The notes under the pieces: model-generated
Told to the model about the DNA's origin: nothing
The model's input: only the letters and a program-made list of their open reading frames with translations
Database searches by the model: none
Position numbers and translations under genes: made by a program
Part shown: piece by piece, positions 44,109 to 53,166 of the stretch
How the letters are laid out: each line of letters begins with the position of its first letter
Position numbering within the stretch: position 1 is the first letter of the stretch
Assembly (NCBI GenBank): GCA_903858815.1
Contig: CAIOKE010000133.1
Location: 310,001-374,000, forward strand
Origin: an uncultured Planctomycetaceae bacterium
GTDB taxonomy: Bacteria; Planctomycetota; Planctomycetia; Planctomycetales; Planctomycetaceae
Length of the DNA stretch: 64,000 nucleotides
Direction of reading: 5' to 3'

Positions 44109-45200
44109 TCAAAACAGACTTCTTTGGCCCGCGGAATCTGCTGGTGGACGGAACAGATCCGTTCGCAGCGGCGACAACTGCTCCGAGAGCCCGTTTTTTC
44201 TGCGATTCAGGCGAAACAATGCTGCAATCTGCTCCGCAAACACCCCCTCACCCCGCATCCGCACGTGAAACTCACTTTGACTGAGCTTTCCACCTCGAAT
44301 CGACCGTAATCGCGACTGCACCTTCTGCTGCTGGTCAGGTCGATGCCGCTGCAGCCACTCCAGAAAGACAGGCTCAACCGTCAATGGCAACCGCACCAGA
44401 ATGTAGCCGGCAGAACGAGCCCCCGCGGTCGCTGCCAATCGCAGGACTTCAGGAAAATCTACGTCTGTCAGACCGGGAATCAAAGGAGCAGTCATCAAAT
44501 GCACCGGAACTCCGCTTTCCGACAGTCCCCGAATTGCCTCCAGTCGAGCCGCAGGTGATGAACAGGCAGGCTCAAGAACACGAGTCAGGGACTGGTCCAG
44601 CGTGCTCAGGCTGATCGCCACTCGACATAAATGCTGCTCCGCCAGTTTCGACAAAAGATCCAGATCCCGGAGAATCAGAGCATTTTTTGTGATCAACGAG
44701 ACCGGTTGCCGAGCCTCAAGTGCGACTTCAAGACAACCGCGAGTAATCCGCAGGTCGCGTTCCACAGGCTGATAACAGTCCGTGACGCCGGACAACATAA
44801 TCGTCTCACATTGCCACGCTGGCCGATTCAGCCAGTCACGAAACAGCCGCGGGGCATCGTCTCGATAAAAAATCTTTGTCTCAAAATCCAGCCCTGCACT
44901 CAATCCCAGATACTCGTGCGTCGGCCTCGCATAGCAGTAACTGCAGCCATGCAGACAACCACGATAAGGATTCAGGCTGTATCGAAAAGGAACATCCGGA
45001 CTGTCGTTTTCGGAGATGATCGTTCGAGCAGAATCGCGAAAATACTGAGTTCGTGGGCGGCGCAGTTCCTTCAGAAATTCCTCATCGTCCGCAAGATGCT
45101 CATAATCCGGTTCGCGGTGCACGGACAAAAAACGGTTGGCAGGATTCTCCGAGGATCCGCGGCCAACTGGTCGAGTCTGATCCGGACGCTCCGCTGCCAT
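44109..45200 (-). CDS. PA0069 family radical SAM protein
   Basis: A 363-residue radical SAM protein of the COG1533 (SplB-like) group. The cluster motif is 'RGCLHGCSYCYARPTHEYLG', giving CxxxCxxC. Upstream conserved 'SLNPYRGC' and downstream 'SLITKNALILRDLDLL' and 'VHLMTAPLIPGLTD' fit the PA0069 subfamily, whose substrate is unknown. Length is normal. It is divergent from the carboxypeptidase-regulatory-like gene across 263 bases that hold no gene. A role in DNA or RNA repair is suggested for the wider group, but this is not shown. Confidence 0.9.
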   Translation of the reverse strand: MAAERPDQTRPVGRGSSENPANRFLSVHREPDYEHLADDEEFLKELRRPRTQYFRDSARTIISENDSPDVPFRYSLNPYRGCLHGCSYCYARPTHEYLGLSAGLDFETKIFYRDDAPRLFRDWLNRPAWQCETIMLSGVTDCYQPVERDLRITRGCLEVALEARQPVSLITKNALILRDLDLLSKLAEQHLCRVAISLSTLDQSLTRVLEPACSSPAARLEAIRGLSESGVPVHLMTAPLIPGLTDVDFPEVLRLAATAGARSAGYILVRLPLTVEPVFLEWLQRHRPDQQQKVQSRLRSIRGGKLSQSEFHVRMRGEGVFAEQIAALFRLNRRKNGLSEQLSPLRTDLFRPPADSAGQRSLF

Positions 45201-45463
45201 GTCACAGTAACCATCGCCAAACCAGCAAATCTTCTGAAAAACACCACACCCCCATCATACCCCCCGGTAACCGCCCGCAACACCCGCAACTCCCGCTGAA
45301 TCGGCAGAATCTGCCGAGGAGATTCCCGGCCTTTCTGAAATCTCTGCATTTCTCCACTGCAGAATCGGCAATCCTTCGACCGATAAAACTAACAGGGGTG
45401 TGTCATGGACGGGGCAGAGGACAGGCCCGTTTACACTACGGATTTCATTTCAAAGGCGTTGAG

Positions 45464-45997
45464 ATGCGAAAATATACGTTGCTGAATCGGATGGCCAGCA
45501 TCGCGGCTTGTATCGGCATGCTCCTGACGGGCGTTTCCTCAGCATTCGAAGGAAACCGAACCCCGATCGCCCGAGATGTCGAAATCAGCTCTCGTGGCAC
45601 GTTGCAGGGTCAGGTTCTGACACCTGCTGGGACGCCAATTGCCAACGCCCCGGTTCGCCTGGCATGGCAGGGTGCTCCGGTCGCCGAAACAAAGACGACA
45701 GCAGAAGGTCGATTCGTAATCTCCGGCGTTCGCAGCGGTGTCCACGAACTGTCGGTCGGTTCTTCTCAGGCTTCATTGCGTCTGTGGAAAAATGGCACCG
45801 CTCCAACCGGTGCACTGCAGACGGTTTCAGTGACTGAATCCGAGCAGGTTGTTCGCGGTCAGTTTGCCGACGGCGTCGTTGGCAGCACCAACACCACCTT
45901 CATCACAATCGCTGCTGTTGCTGGCATTGCCATCGGCACTACTGCTCTTGTGATCGCAGCAAACAACGATGACGATTCAGCACCAGCGTCTCCCTGA
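45464..45997 (+). CDS. Exported carboxypeptidase-regulatory-like (CarboxypepD_reg) protein
   Basis: A 177-residue exported protein. The ATG at 45464 follows AAAGG and starts a signal peptide ('MASIAACIGMLLTGVSSAF'). The middle is one CarboxypepD_reg/transthyretin-like unit: 'GTLQGQVLTPAGTPIANAPV', 'TTAEGRFVISGVRSGVHEL' (parts quoted), a beta sandwich common in surface proteins. A C-terminal hydrophobic stretch ('FITIAAVAGIAIGTTALVIA') and a short acidic end ('NNDDDSAPASP') follow, so it is probably anchored with the beta domain outside. It is transcribed alone and ends in a strong terminator. Role unknown; adhesion or scaffolding are guesses. Confidence 0.8.
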   Translation: MRKYTLLNRMASIAACIGMLLTGVSSAFEGNRTPIARDVEISSRGTLQGQVLTPAGTPIANAPVRLAWQGAPVAETKTTAEGRFVISGVRSGVHELSVGSSQASLRLWKNGTAPTGALQTVSVTESEQVVRGQFADGVVGSTNTTFITIAAVAGIAIGTTALVIAANNDDDSAPASP

Positions 45998-46025
45998 GTT
46001 CTGTCTGCTGCAGGTTGCTCTTCTG

Positions 46026-46057
46026 ACGGCTCGCCCAGTGCGAGCCGTTTTTGTTTT
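46026..46057 (+). terminator. Strong rho-independent terminator
   Basis: Perfect 9-bp stem ACGGCTCGC (46026-46034) / GCGAGCCGT (46040-46048), five-base loop, then TTTTTGTTTT. It ends the CarboxypepD_reg transcript and separates it from the convergent hemL. Confidence 0.92.
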
Positions 46058-46066
46058 GCGATGGTC

Positions 46067-47374
46067 TCAGATTCCAGCCAACTGCTTGAAGGCGATCTCA
46101 GCCGCCGCTCCTGTCGCTGCAATATCCTCGTCAGTGTGAACGGCTGATATGAACATCGCCTCGAACTGACTGCACGGCAGGTAAATGCCACGGTTCAGCA
46201 GCCCATGGAACCACGCTGCAAACCGCTGGGTATCAGACCGCGATGCTGACTCCAGATCCGTAACAGGCTGATCCGTCAGAAACACAGTCAGCATGCTGCC
46301 AACTCGATTGATTGTTACAGGAATGCTGGCACGATCGGCCGCCTGCCGAAACTGTCGCTCAAGGCCCGCACCCAGTTGCTCCAATCGAGCATAGGGAGCA
46401 CGGTCTCGGATCAATTCCAGCATCGCCCTGCCCGCAGCCATGGCGACCGGATTCCCCGAAAGTGTTCCAGCCTGATAGACACGCCCCGCCGGGGAAACAC
46501 ACCTCATGATGTCCGATCGCCCGCCGTAGGCGCCTACCGGCATCCCAGCCCCCAGAATCTTGCCCAGAGTCGTCATGTCGGGCTTCACACCAAACAACTC
46601 CTGAGCACCACCAGCAGCCAGACGAAAACCTGTCATCACCTCATCGAAAATCAGCACTGTTCCGTGATGATCGCACAACCGTCGCAGCTCGCTCAGAAAC
46701 TCTGAGGTCGGAATCACACAACCCATGTTTCCCACAACAGGCTCGATGATCACCGCTGCCAGCCGGTCTCCATTCATGGCAAAGGCCCGCTGCAACTGCT
46801 CTGTGTCATTGTAGGGCAGGACCAGAGTGTCTGCAGTAGCCCCCGCCGGTACTCCCGGACTTGAAGGACAACCCAGAGTCAGAGCACCACTGCCTGCGGC
46901 TACAAGCAGACTGTCAACATGCCCATGGTAGCAGCCAGCGAACTTGATGATGCCACTTCGCTGAGTAAACCCGCGAGCGACCCGGATGGCCGACATCGTC
47001 GCCTCTGTTCCCGAGTTCACCATCCGCACCATCTCAATTGATGGCACCATTCCAACCACAAGTTCTGCCAGTGCACCCTCAGCAGCCGTTGGAGCTCCGA
47101 AACTGGTTCCAATTTCAAGTGCCCCGCGAATCGCTTCCAGAATTGACGGATGCCGATGACCGAACAGGTGCGGCCCCCATGAACCGATATAGTCAATGAA
47201 TCGGTTACCATCAACATCCTGCAGGTAGGCGCCATCTCCCTGACGCATGAACGGGGGAGTTCCACCAACGGCACCAAAGGCTCGAGCAGGACTGTTTACA
47301 CCCCCTGGAATCAACTCAGCCGCGCGCCGGAATAATCTCTCACTCTCGGTCCTTACTGAAGTTTCCATGCTCAT
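46067..47374 (-). CDS. hemL: Glutamate-1-semialdehyde 2,1-aminomutase
   Basis: A 435-residue PLP enzyme that converts glutamate-1-semialdehyde to 5-aminolevulinate in the C5 heme route. Motifs: 'LIPGGVNSPARAFGAVGG', 'DVDGNRFIDYIGSWGPHLFG' (parts), 'NSGTEATMSAIRVARGFT', 'FAGCYHGHVDSLLVAAG', 'LIFDEVMTGFRLA', and the PLP Lys in 'TTLGKILGAGMPVGAYGG'. Length is normal. It follows the LRR lipoprotein gene by 68 bases on the same strand and may share its transcript. The start is ATG 47374 or 47368. Confidence 0.97.
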   Translation of the reverse strand: MSMETSVRTESERLFRRAAELIPGGVNSPARAFGAVGGTPPFMRQGDGAYLQDVDGNRFIDYIGSWGPHLFGHRHPSILEAIRGALEIGTSFGAPTAAEGALAELVVGMVPSIEMVRMVNSGTEATMSAIRVARGFTQRSGIIKFAGCYHGHVDSLLVAAGSGALTLGCPSSPGVPAGATADTLVLPYNDTEQLQRAFAMNGDRLAAVIIEPVVGNMGCVIPTSEFLSELRRLCDHHGTVLIFDEVMTGFRLAAGGAQELFGVKPDMTTLGKILGAGMPVGAYGGRSDIMRCVSPAGRVYQAGTLSGNPVAMAAGRAMLELIRDRAPYARLEQLGAGLERQFRQAADRASIPVTINRVGSMLTVFLTDQPVTDLESASRSDTQRFAAWFHGLLNRGIYLPCSQFEAMFISAVHTDEDIAATGAAAEIAFKQLAGI

Positions 47375-47442
47375 CAGCCCGCTCTCTCTGCAGATTCGCT
47401 TCGATTGTGTGTACGCACGACTTCAACAACAGCTTCCGGAAC

Positions 47443-48750
47443 TCAGTTGACTTTCAGCTCCAGTCCCGGTCGAGCTGCTCGCAGCTTCTCCACTGTCTCA
47501 GCAGCAGCCTCCAGATTTGAAATGTCCAGATACTTCAGGGCTGGCAACTGCCCAAGCTGCACCAGACCAGCATCATCCAGCTGCGTACCCGCCAGATGCA
47601 GACGCTCCAGCTTCTGCAGCTTCAGCAGCACTGGCACTGATTCCGATGTAATACGCGTCGCCTCGAGATTCAGCTCTGTCAGATTCACCAGTGCTGCCAG
47701 CGGAGCAAATGACTCATCACGCACCTTTTTGATCTCGCGCAATTCCAGGTAGGTCAGACTGGTCAACGCTGCCAGCTCAGGAATTCCATCCGCTGTTACC
47801 AGACGACATTCACTGATATCCAGAAATGACAGTTTTGAAAGCGATTTCAACGCCTTCAGGCCGTCATCATCCAGCGATGTTTCACGAAGCTCCAGACGCG
47901 CCAATTCCTGACACTCTGCCAGTTTCGCAATTCCCACACCCGTCACATCCGCAAGCCGACAGCCAAACCGCTTCAGATTTCGCAGCTGTCCAATATTCTG
48001 CAGACCAGCATCTGTCAGCCGAGTTGCTTCCATCTGCAGCTGTTCAAGAGTTGCAATTCCGGTAATCACGGCCATCGCCGTATCACTGATCTCTGTATTG
48101 TAGTTCAGATTCAGGGACTTCAGCGGCAGCTTTGCCAGCGAAGGAAGACACGCATCCGTCACCTTGGATTTCTCAAGTTGCACATCCACCAGCGACTGCA
48201 TTCCGGCCAGATGTGCAATTCCCGCATCCGTGGCGTTGGTATTCCGAAGGTCGATGGCCCGCAGCTTCGACAGCGATTTGATATGCTGCAGGCCATCGTC
48301 CGTAAAACCAGAGCGACGGAGGATCAATGCTTCCAGATTGACCAGCCCCCCGGCAACTTTCAGAGTTCCATCACCCAGACTGGAGGCGTCTGTCAGGTCC
48401 AGTCGCTTCAAACCTGACAGCGTCGACAGCGGCTGCATCGCCGTATCCTGCAGGCCAGGCCCACCCAGACGCGCTACCGTAACATTGTGCAGGCCCGCCA
48501 ACTGCTGCAGGGCCGCGGAAACCGCCTTCAAGTCTTTGTCGGCCGAAACTGAAACCGAGATTTCAGTGACGCCACCGGCGGCATTCTTCTTCAGACTGAA
48601 TCCCGCCTGCTCCAAAGCCGCTACTGCAGCTGGATCATCCGCCAGAACCGCCACACTACCACCTGCCGTACCTGATCCAGTGGGAGTTTCAGGATTGCAG
48701 GACGCCGTGAACAACAGCAGCAGTAAGCAACAGGGGGACAGATTCTTCAT
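47443..48750 (-). CDS. Leucine-rich-repeat lipoprotein
   Basis: A 435-residue lipoprotein. The ATG at 48750 opens a lipoprotein signal ('CCLLLLLFTASC', lipobox TASC). From about residue 85 to the end are around 14 LRR units of the TDAGL type ('NATDAGIAHLAGMQSLVDVQL' in part, 'RLTDAGLQNIGQLRNLKRFG' in part), forming a curved solenoid likely on the periplasmic or surface side. No catalytic domain is seen. It may bind a protein partner. A second protein with similar repeats but a coiled-coil tail is at 25792-26865. An inverted repeat lies about 90 bases upstream of its start. Confidence 0.85.
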   Translation of the reverse strand: MKNLSPCCLLLLLFTASCNPETPTGSGTAGGSVAVLADDPAAVAALEQAGFSLKKNAAGGVTEISVSVSADKDLKAVSAALQQLAGLHNVTVARLGGPGLQDTAMQPLSTLSGLKRLDLTDASSLGDGTLKVAGGLVNLEALILRRSGFTDDGLQHIKSLSKLRAIDLRNTNATDAGIAHLAGMQSLVDVQLEKSKVTDACLPSLAKLPLKSLNLNYNTEISDTAMAVITGIATLEQLQMEATRLTDAGLQNIGQLRNLKRFGCRLADVTGVGIAKLAECQELARLELRETSLDDDGLKALKSLSKLSFLDISECRLVTADGIPELAALTSLTYLELREIKKVRDESFAPLAALVNLTELNLEATRITSESVPVLLKLQKLERLHLAGTQLDDAGLVQLGQLPALKYLDISNLEAAAETVEKLRAARPGLELKVN

Positions 48751-48840
48751 GTTTTGAACCGGAAATGTCAGACCAGAAAAAGACCTGCACACAGTTTACG
48801 CGCAGTCGACATCAGAACCACTGCAACCCAGTTTAAGGCG

Positions 48841-48859
48841 TTGCACGCTTTGCGTGCAA
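48841..48859. promoter_or_regulatory. Perfect inverted repeat in a divergent promoter region
   Basis: TTGCACGC (48841-48848) and GCGTGCAA (48852-48859) are perfect 8-bp arms around TTT, between the divergent LRR lipoprotein (start 48750) and the PVC-type gene (start 49029). It is a candidate operator or hairpin. A TTGACA at 48911-48916 lacks a good -10. Confidence 0.5.
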
Positions 48860-49028
48860 TCAGCACGATGCCAGATCCTGACAGGACCGGAAGAGTCTCA
48901 GAAGGAGTAGTTGACACCCGAATTCCCGACCGGCTGAAACACCGCGGGCAGTTGCTTCAGCCGGCGCTTCCTGTCACCATACCCACGGCCGTTTTTTCCA
49001 TCGACCAACCGCCTCCGGAGCCTCCGGT

Positions 49029-52000
49029 ATGCCCACCCTGCCCACGCCACGCCAATTCTGCGTTTCCATCCTGCTCTGTATCTGCTCACTCAGTCCCGCT
49101 TCCGCAGACGAGAAAATCCCGCACGCCCAGGACCGTCCCCCCGGACCAGCGCTGTCACCGCAGGAGGCCATCGCGAAAATGACGGTGCCCGACGGCTTCT
49201 CTGTCGAACTCATCGCAGCAGAACCCGACATCGTCAACCCCACAGCAATGACCATTGACGAACGAGGTCGGTACTGGATCACTGAATCCCTCGAATACCC
49301 GCGTCGTTCACCCGGGCCCGGTCGGGACCGCGTCAAGGTTCTTGAGGATACCAATGGAGATGGCACTGCCGATCGCTCAACGGTATTCATGGAAGGCCTC
49401 AACATCCCCAGTGGCATTGCCGTTGGGCACGGAGGAGTCTGGCTGGCCAACGCCCCGGACCTGCTCTTCGTGCAGGATACCGACGGAGACGGCAGGGCTG
49501 ACCGACAGGAAGTCGTCGTCACCGGATTCGGACGCGATGACACCCATGAACTTCCCAATTCACTCACCTGGGGCCCTGACGGATGGCTCTATGGGCTGAA
49601 CGGCGTTTTCAATCCCTCCCACATTCACTACGGACCGGAAAACCCCAACTATCGAGCAGACAGCGCCGGCTGGAAATTCACCTGCGCCATGTTTCGCATA
49701 CACCCGGGAACCAGAGAATTCCAGGTGTTCTGTGAAGGTACCAGTAATCCGTGGGGAATTGCGTTCGATGATGTCGGCGAAGCTTTTATCAGCGCCTGTG
49801 TAATTGATCACCTGTGGCATCTCACGGAAACTGGCTACTATCATCGCCAGGGTGGCCCCTATCCACCGTTCACATGGAAGATTGAAAGCATCGTTCAGCA
49901 TCGGCATCAGAAAGCTGCCTACTGCGGTATTCACTGGTACGACAGTGACGCCTACCCGGAAAAGTTCCGACGCAGACTGTACATGGGCAACATTCACGGG
50001 GGCTGCATCAACAGCGATCGAATCGAACCTCGCGGTGCCACCTACAAAGGCGAACCTGAAGACGATCTGCTGACTGCCAATGACGCGTGGTTCATGCCGG
50101 TCGTGCAAAAAACCGGTCCTGACGGTTGTCTCTGCATCCTTGACTGGTATGACCGCTATCATTGCTATCAGGATGCCAACCGAGACCCCGGTGGCATTGA
50201 CCGATTGCGTGGCCGGTTGTACCGGATCCGCTACAAAGGCACACCCCATGCCCCGCCCTTCGACCTCAAAACAGAATCCGATGAATCACTCGTCACAATG
50301 CTCAATAGTCCCAATGGGTATCGTCGTGATACCGCACAGCGACTGCTGTCTGAAAGACTGCTGCAAAAGCACTCCCCACATCTGATAAACGCACTCGAGC
50401 AGCAGATCACGGCCAGTTCCACCACAGAAACTCGACTCCGTTCCATGGGAGTCATCAGCCTCGCTGACGGTTTCAACGAGCAACTGCTGCTGAAACTTCT
50501 GCAGGATCCTGAAGCTGCTGTCCGAGCTCGTGCGATCCGAGTCGTCCGCGGATTGCGGTCGCCATCGCAGCCACTTCTGACGGCATCACTGGCACGCCAT
50601 GCTGACTCCGCACACACAGTCCGACTGCAGTCTGCCATCACGGCCGCTGTACAACCACCAGCTGCAGCCATGCCGGTTCTCGTCAGCGTGCTGGCAGCTG
50701 CCGCAGATGATCCTCTCACACCCCGTATTATCTGGAAACACCTGCAGCCACTGCTGGAGCAGCAGGCCGCGTTGTTCGTAAACGAGGTACGGCGACAGTC
50801 ACCTGCCGACGGCAGTATCGCCGCCCCCGTACTGCAACTGCTGCCGCGAATCGCTGAACGAGTCCTCGCAGCGGCCGCTCCTGACAATACATCGCTGGCC
50901 ACACTACTCGACCTCCTGCTCATCGACCCTGCTTCAGCCGATGCGGCCGATCAGTGCCTGCAACTGCTGCTCAACAGGATCCGTTCCGGGGAAACCACGG
51001 CCACTGCAGCAGTCAGCCTCGGACAGATCCTGCAGCAATCACTCAGGAAAGCGGCAGCAACCGACAGCCCCATCGCTCTCTCCGCTCTGCAGCTGCTGGT
51101 CGCTACTCGCTCGGAAAATGCCGCCGCAGATGCTCTCCGCAGATTCCAGTCTGCGGATGATGCCGATGTGCGACTGCGGCTGCTCGACGCCTTCATTACA
51201 GCTCAGGTCCCCAACACCGAAGAACTGGCTCGCACCCTGCTGGACTCCACCACACAACCTGATCAGCTCCGCCGAATTGTCCTGACGACCGGACGCATTC
51301 GGTCCCCCGCCTCCATTCGCCTGCTGCTGGAGAAAACTCCGGCTCTGCCGCCCGACGTTCGCCCCGCTGCCGTCGAAATCCTCACCGATCAACAGGCTTC
51401 GTCCATACTGCTGATGGAACTTGTTCAGGATGGCAGGGTCGAAGCTGGAATAATCAATTCCAACCAGGCTCGCAAAATGCTGCTCTTCGATGACCAGCGG
51501 CTGAACGAACTTGTCACCCGACACTGGGGCTCCGTCAGAACAGAACGAGACCCGGCACGGCAGGCACTGATTGCACACATGCGAAACGAACTGCGGCTCG
51601 CACATGGTAACCCGCAGGCCGGTAAAGCCGTCTTCGCAAAAGTCTGCGGACAGTGCCACAAAATGTACGGCGAAGGTGCCGATGTTGGACCTGATATCAC
51701 CCGCAATTGGCGAGCCTCTTTTGAACAGTTGCTGTCTAATGTCTTCGACCCCAGCCTTGTCATCGGCGCTGCATACCAGGCACAAACTATCGTCACAGCC
51801 AGCGGGCAAATCATCACCGGACTGCCCGTGGAGGACAGTGATCAGCGAGTCGTGCTGAAAATCCAGGGAAATCGAACCGAAACCATCCCACGCAGCGAAA
51901 TCGAACAACAGGTCACCAGCCCACTCTCTCTCATGCCCGAAGGACTGGAAAAACAACTTCAGACCACCGAACTGCATGACCTGTTCGCATACCTCACCCT

Positions 52001-52499
52001 CGACAAGCCACCCGAAGATCCCTCTGCCACGTTCCTGCCCGGTGCCCGACTACAGCCCGGGAAAGCACGCAAAACCGCCAACTACCCGCAATTCGTAGAC
52101 CAACTGCTGCCCGGCTTTGAAGTCGAACTGTCCGGTGAAGGTGGTGTCGAACTGCTGGAAAACTACTTCGGACGACCAGCACTCCGAACACACCCACCCG
52201 AAAAAAATCGCCCCTGCCGCATCTCAATGACAACCCAGCTTCCTGTCAGTACAAAAATTCAACTCCGCCTCGCAGTCGCCTCCCATGAGCAGGGTGACTG
52301 GCAACTGGACGTCAAAATCAATGGGCAGCCAAGACACAAATCCATCATCCGCCCAACCCAGGCCGGTCGCTGGAAAGACCTTGAAATCGACCTGAGCGAT
52401 CTGTCTGGACAAAGGATCAGTATCGAATTATTCAATACTCCAAATGATTGGTCCAATGAATTTGGATTCTGGAATGCTGCCGAAATTGTTTCGGAGTAG
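49029..52499 (+). CDS. PVC-type heme-binding CxxCH protein (membrane-bound dehydrogenase-like, with HEAT repeats)
   Basis: An 1156-residue exported protein of the Pirellula/Verrucomicrobium family (TIGR02604/TIGR02603 pattern). A signal peptide (about 1-26) is followed by a dehydrogenase-like six-bladed propeller (about 45-400; 'GFSVELIAAEPDIVNPTAM' and 'WGPDGWLYGLNGVF'-type blocks, 'GRLYRIRYKG'). Residues about 410-800 are helical HEAT-like repeats. The C-terminal cytochrome domain has 'VFAKVCGQCHKMYGEGADVGPDIT' (in part: CGQCH), 'SLVIGAAYQAQTIVTASGQIITG' and 'LFAYLT'. The last 120 residues form a beta-rich carbohydrate-binding-like end. It may oxidise sugars and pass electrons via the heme. 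SD GGAG lies eight bases before the ATG. Confidence 0.93.
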   Translation: MPTLPTPRQFCVSILLCICSLSPASADEKIPHAQDRPPGPALSPQEAIAKMTVPDGFSVELIAAEPDIVNPTAMTIDERGRYWITESLEYPRRSPGPGRDRVKVLEDTNGDGTADRSTVFMEGLNIPSGIAVGHGGVWLANAPDLLFVQDTDGDGRADRQEVVVTGFGRDDTHELPNSLTWGPDGWLYGLNGVFNPSHIHYGPENPNYRADSAGWKFTCAMFRIHPGTREFQVFCEGTSNPWGIAFDDVGEAFISACVIDHLWHLTETGYYHRQGGPYPPFTWKIESIVQHRHQKAAYCGIHWYDSDAYPEKFRRRLYMGNIHGGCINSDRIEPRGATYKGEPEDDLLTANDAWFMPVVQKTGPDGCLCILDWYDRYHCYQDANRDPGGIDRLRGRLYRIRYKGTPHAPPFDLKTESDESLVTMLNSPNGYRRDTAQRLLSERLLQKHSPHLINALEQQITASSTTETRLRSMGVISLADGFNEQLLLKLLQDPEAAVRARAIRVVRGLRSPSQPLLTASLARHADSAHTVRLQSAITAAVQPPAAAMPVLVSVLAAAADDPLTPRIIWKHLQPLLEQQAALFVNEVRRQSPADGSIAAPVLQLLPRIAERVLAAAAPDNTSLATLLDLLLIDPASADAADQCLQLLLNRIRSGETTATAAVSLGQILQQSLRKAAATDSPIALSALQLLVATRSENAAADALRRFQSADDADVRLRLLDAFITAQVPNTEELARTLLDSTTQPDQLRRIVLTTGRIRSPASIRLLLEKTPALPPDVRPAAVEILTDQQASSILLMELVQDGRVEAGIINSNQARKMLLFDDQRLNELVTRHWGSVRTERDPARQALIAHMRNELRLAHGNPQAGKAVFAKVCGQCHKMYGEGADVGPDITRNWRASFEQLLSNVFDPSLVIGAAYQAQTIVTASGQIITGLPVEDSDQRVVLKIQGNRTETIPRSEIEQQVTSPLSLMPEGLEKQLQTTELHDLFAYLTLDKPPEDPSATFLPGARLQPGKARKTANYPQFVDQLLPGFEVELSGEGGVELLENYFGRPALRTHPPEKNRPCRISMTTQLPVSTKIQLRLAVASHEQGDWQLDVKINGQPRHKSIIRPTQAGRWKDLEIDLSDLSGQRISIELFNTPNDWSNEFGFWNAAEIVSE

Positions 52500-52644
52500 G
52501 GTTGTGCGTCCTAAAGACCTCATTATCCGCCATTCCTCAGTTTTGTTTCCGCAGTTGTTTTGGAGTTTCTGAGTGAAGATGTATGTTTGAGCATCCATCC
52601 CCAATTCCGACCACCGGATCCCATTCTCTGTTGCAGCGGCCACT

Positions 52645-53142
52645 ATGATTTCACAGACCGTTGAATACTCCCTCCGCGCTATCGTCGTGCTCGCTCAAAA
52701 GGCAGGTAAAGCCTGCACTGCGAAGGAACTGGCGGCCATCACACGGGTACCCGGTCCATACCTTTCAAAGCTGATGCAGTCACTGGTCCGTGGCGGACTT
52801 GTTTCGGCTCAGCGAGGACCGAACGGTGGTTTTCAACTTCGTCGTGATCCCACTGAATTGACCGTCTGGGAGATTGTGGACGTACTGGAACCGCTGCCTC
52901 GGATCACCGCCTGCCCACTGGGGCTGAAATCGCATTCCGGTCAACTCTGCCCACTGCATCGCAGCCTTGACCACACCTACGCCATGGTCGAAGCTCATTT
53001 CCGCGCTATGACGGTCGCCCAGTTGCTGGCGCAGCCTGGTGAAGTGTCACCGCTGTGTGAAGAAACTCCGATCGTGCAACTCTCAGGTCTGCTGCAAAGT
53101 GCCGTCAGTGCTGTGCCGATCTGCGGTGATGGCAGCTGCTGA
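52645..53142 (+). CDS. Rrf2 family transcriptional regulator
   Basis: A 165-residue winged-helix regulator. The helix-turn-helix block is 'YSLRAIVVLAQKAG' to 'YLSKLMQSLVRGGLVSAQRGPNGGF' (in part), the Rrf2 signature. Two Cys in 'ITACPLGLKSHSGQLCPLHRSLD' (in part: ACPLGL and LCPLH) lie where Fe-S ligands occur in IscR and NsrR; further Cys are in 'LCEE' and the tail 'CGDGSC'. A third ligand in the usual position is not evident, so Fe-S binding is plausible but unproven. It probably senses iron-sulfur status, redox or nitric oxide. The isomerase gene follows 24 bases downstream, likely in the same transcript. Confidence 0.92.
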   Translation: MISQTVEYSLRAIVVLAQKAGKACTAKELAAITRVPGPYLSKLMQSLVRGGLVSAQRGPNGGFQLRRDPTELTVWEIVDVLEPLPRITACPLGLKSHSGQLCPLHRSLDHTYAMVEAHFRAMTVAQLLAQPGEVSPLCEETPIVQLSGLLQSAVSAVPICGDGSC

Positions 53143-53166
53143 TCCCTCTGAAACCGTCTGCACTGA

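Noticed and set aside
45053-45463. Upstream extension of the CarboxypepD_reg protein
   Set aside because: Antisense to the radical SAM gene; a signal peptide and ribosome site fix the start at 45464.
48911-48939. TTGACA hexamer as promoter for the PVC-type gene
   Set aside because: The expected -10 reads CTGAAA, too weak to call.
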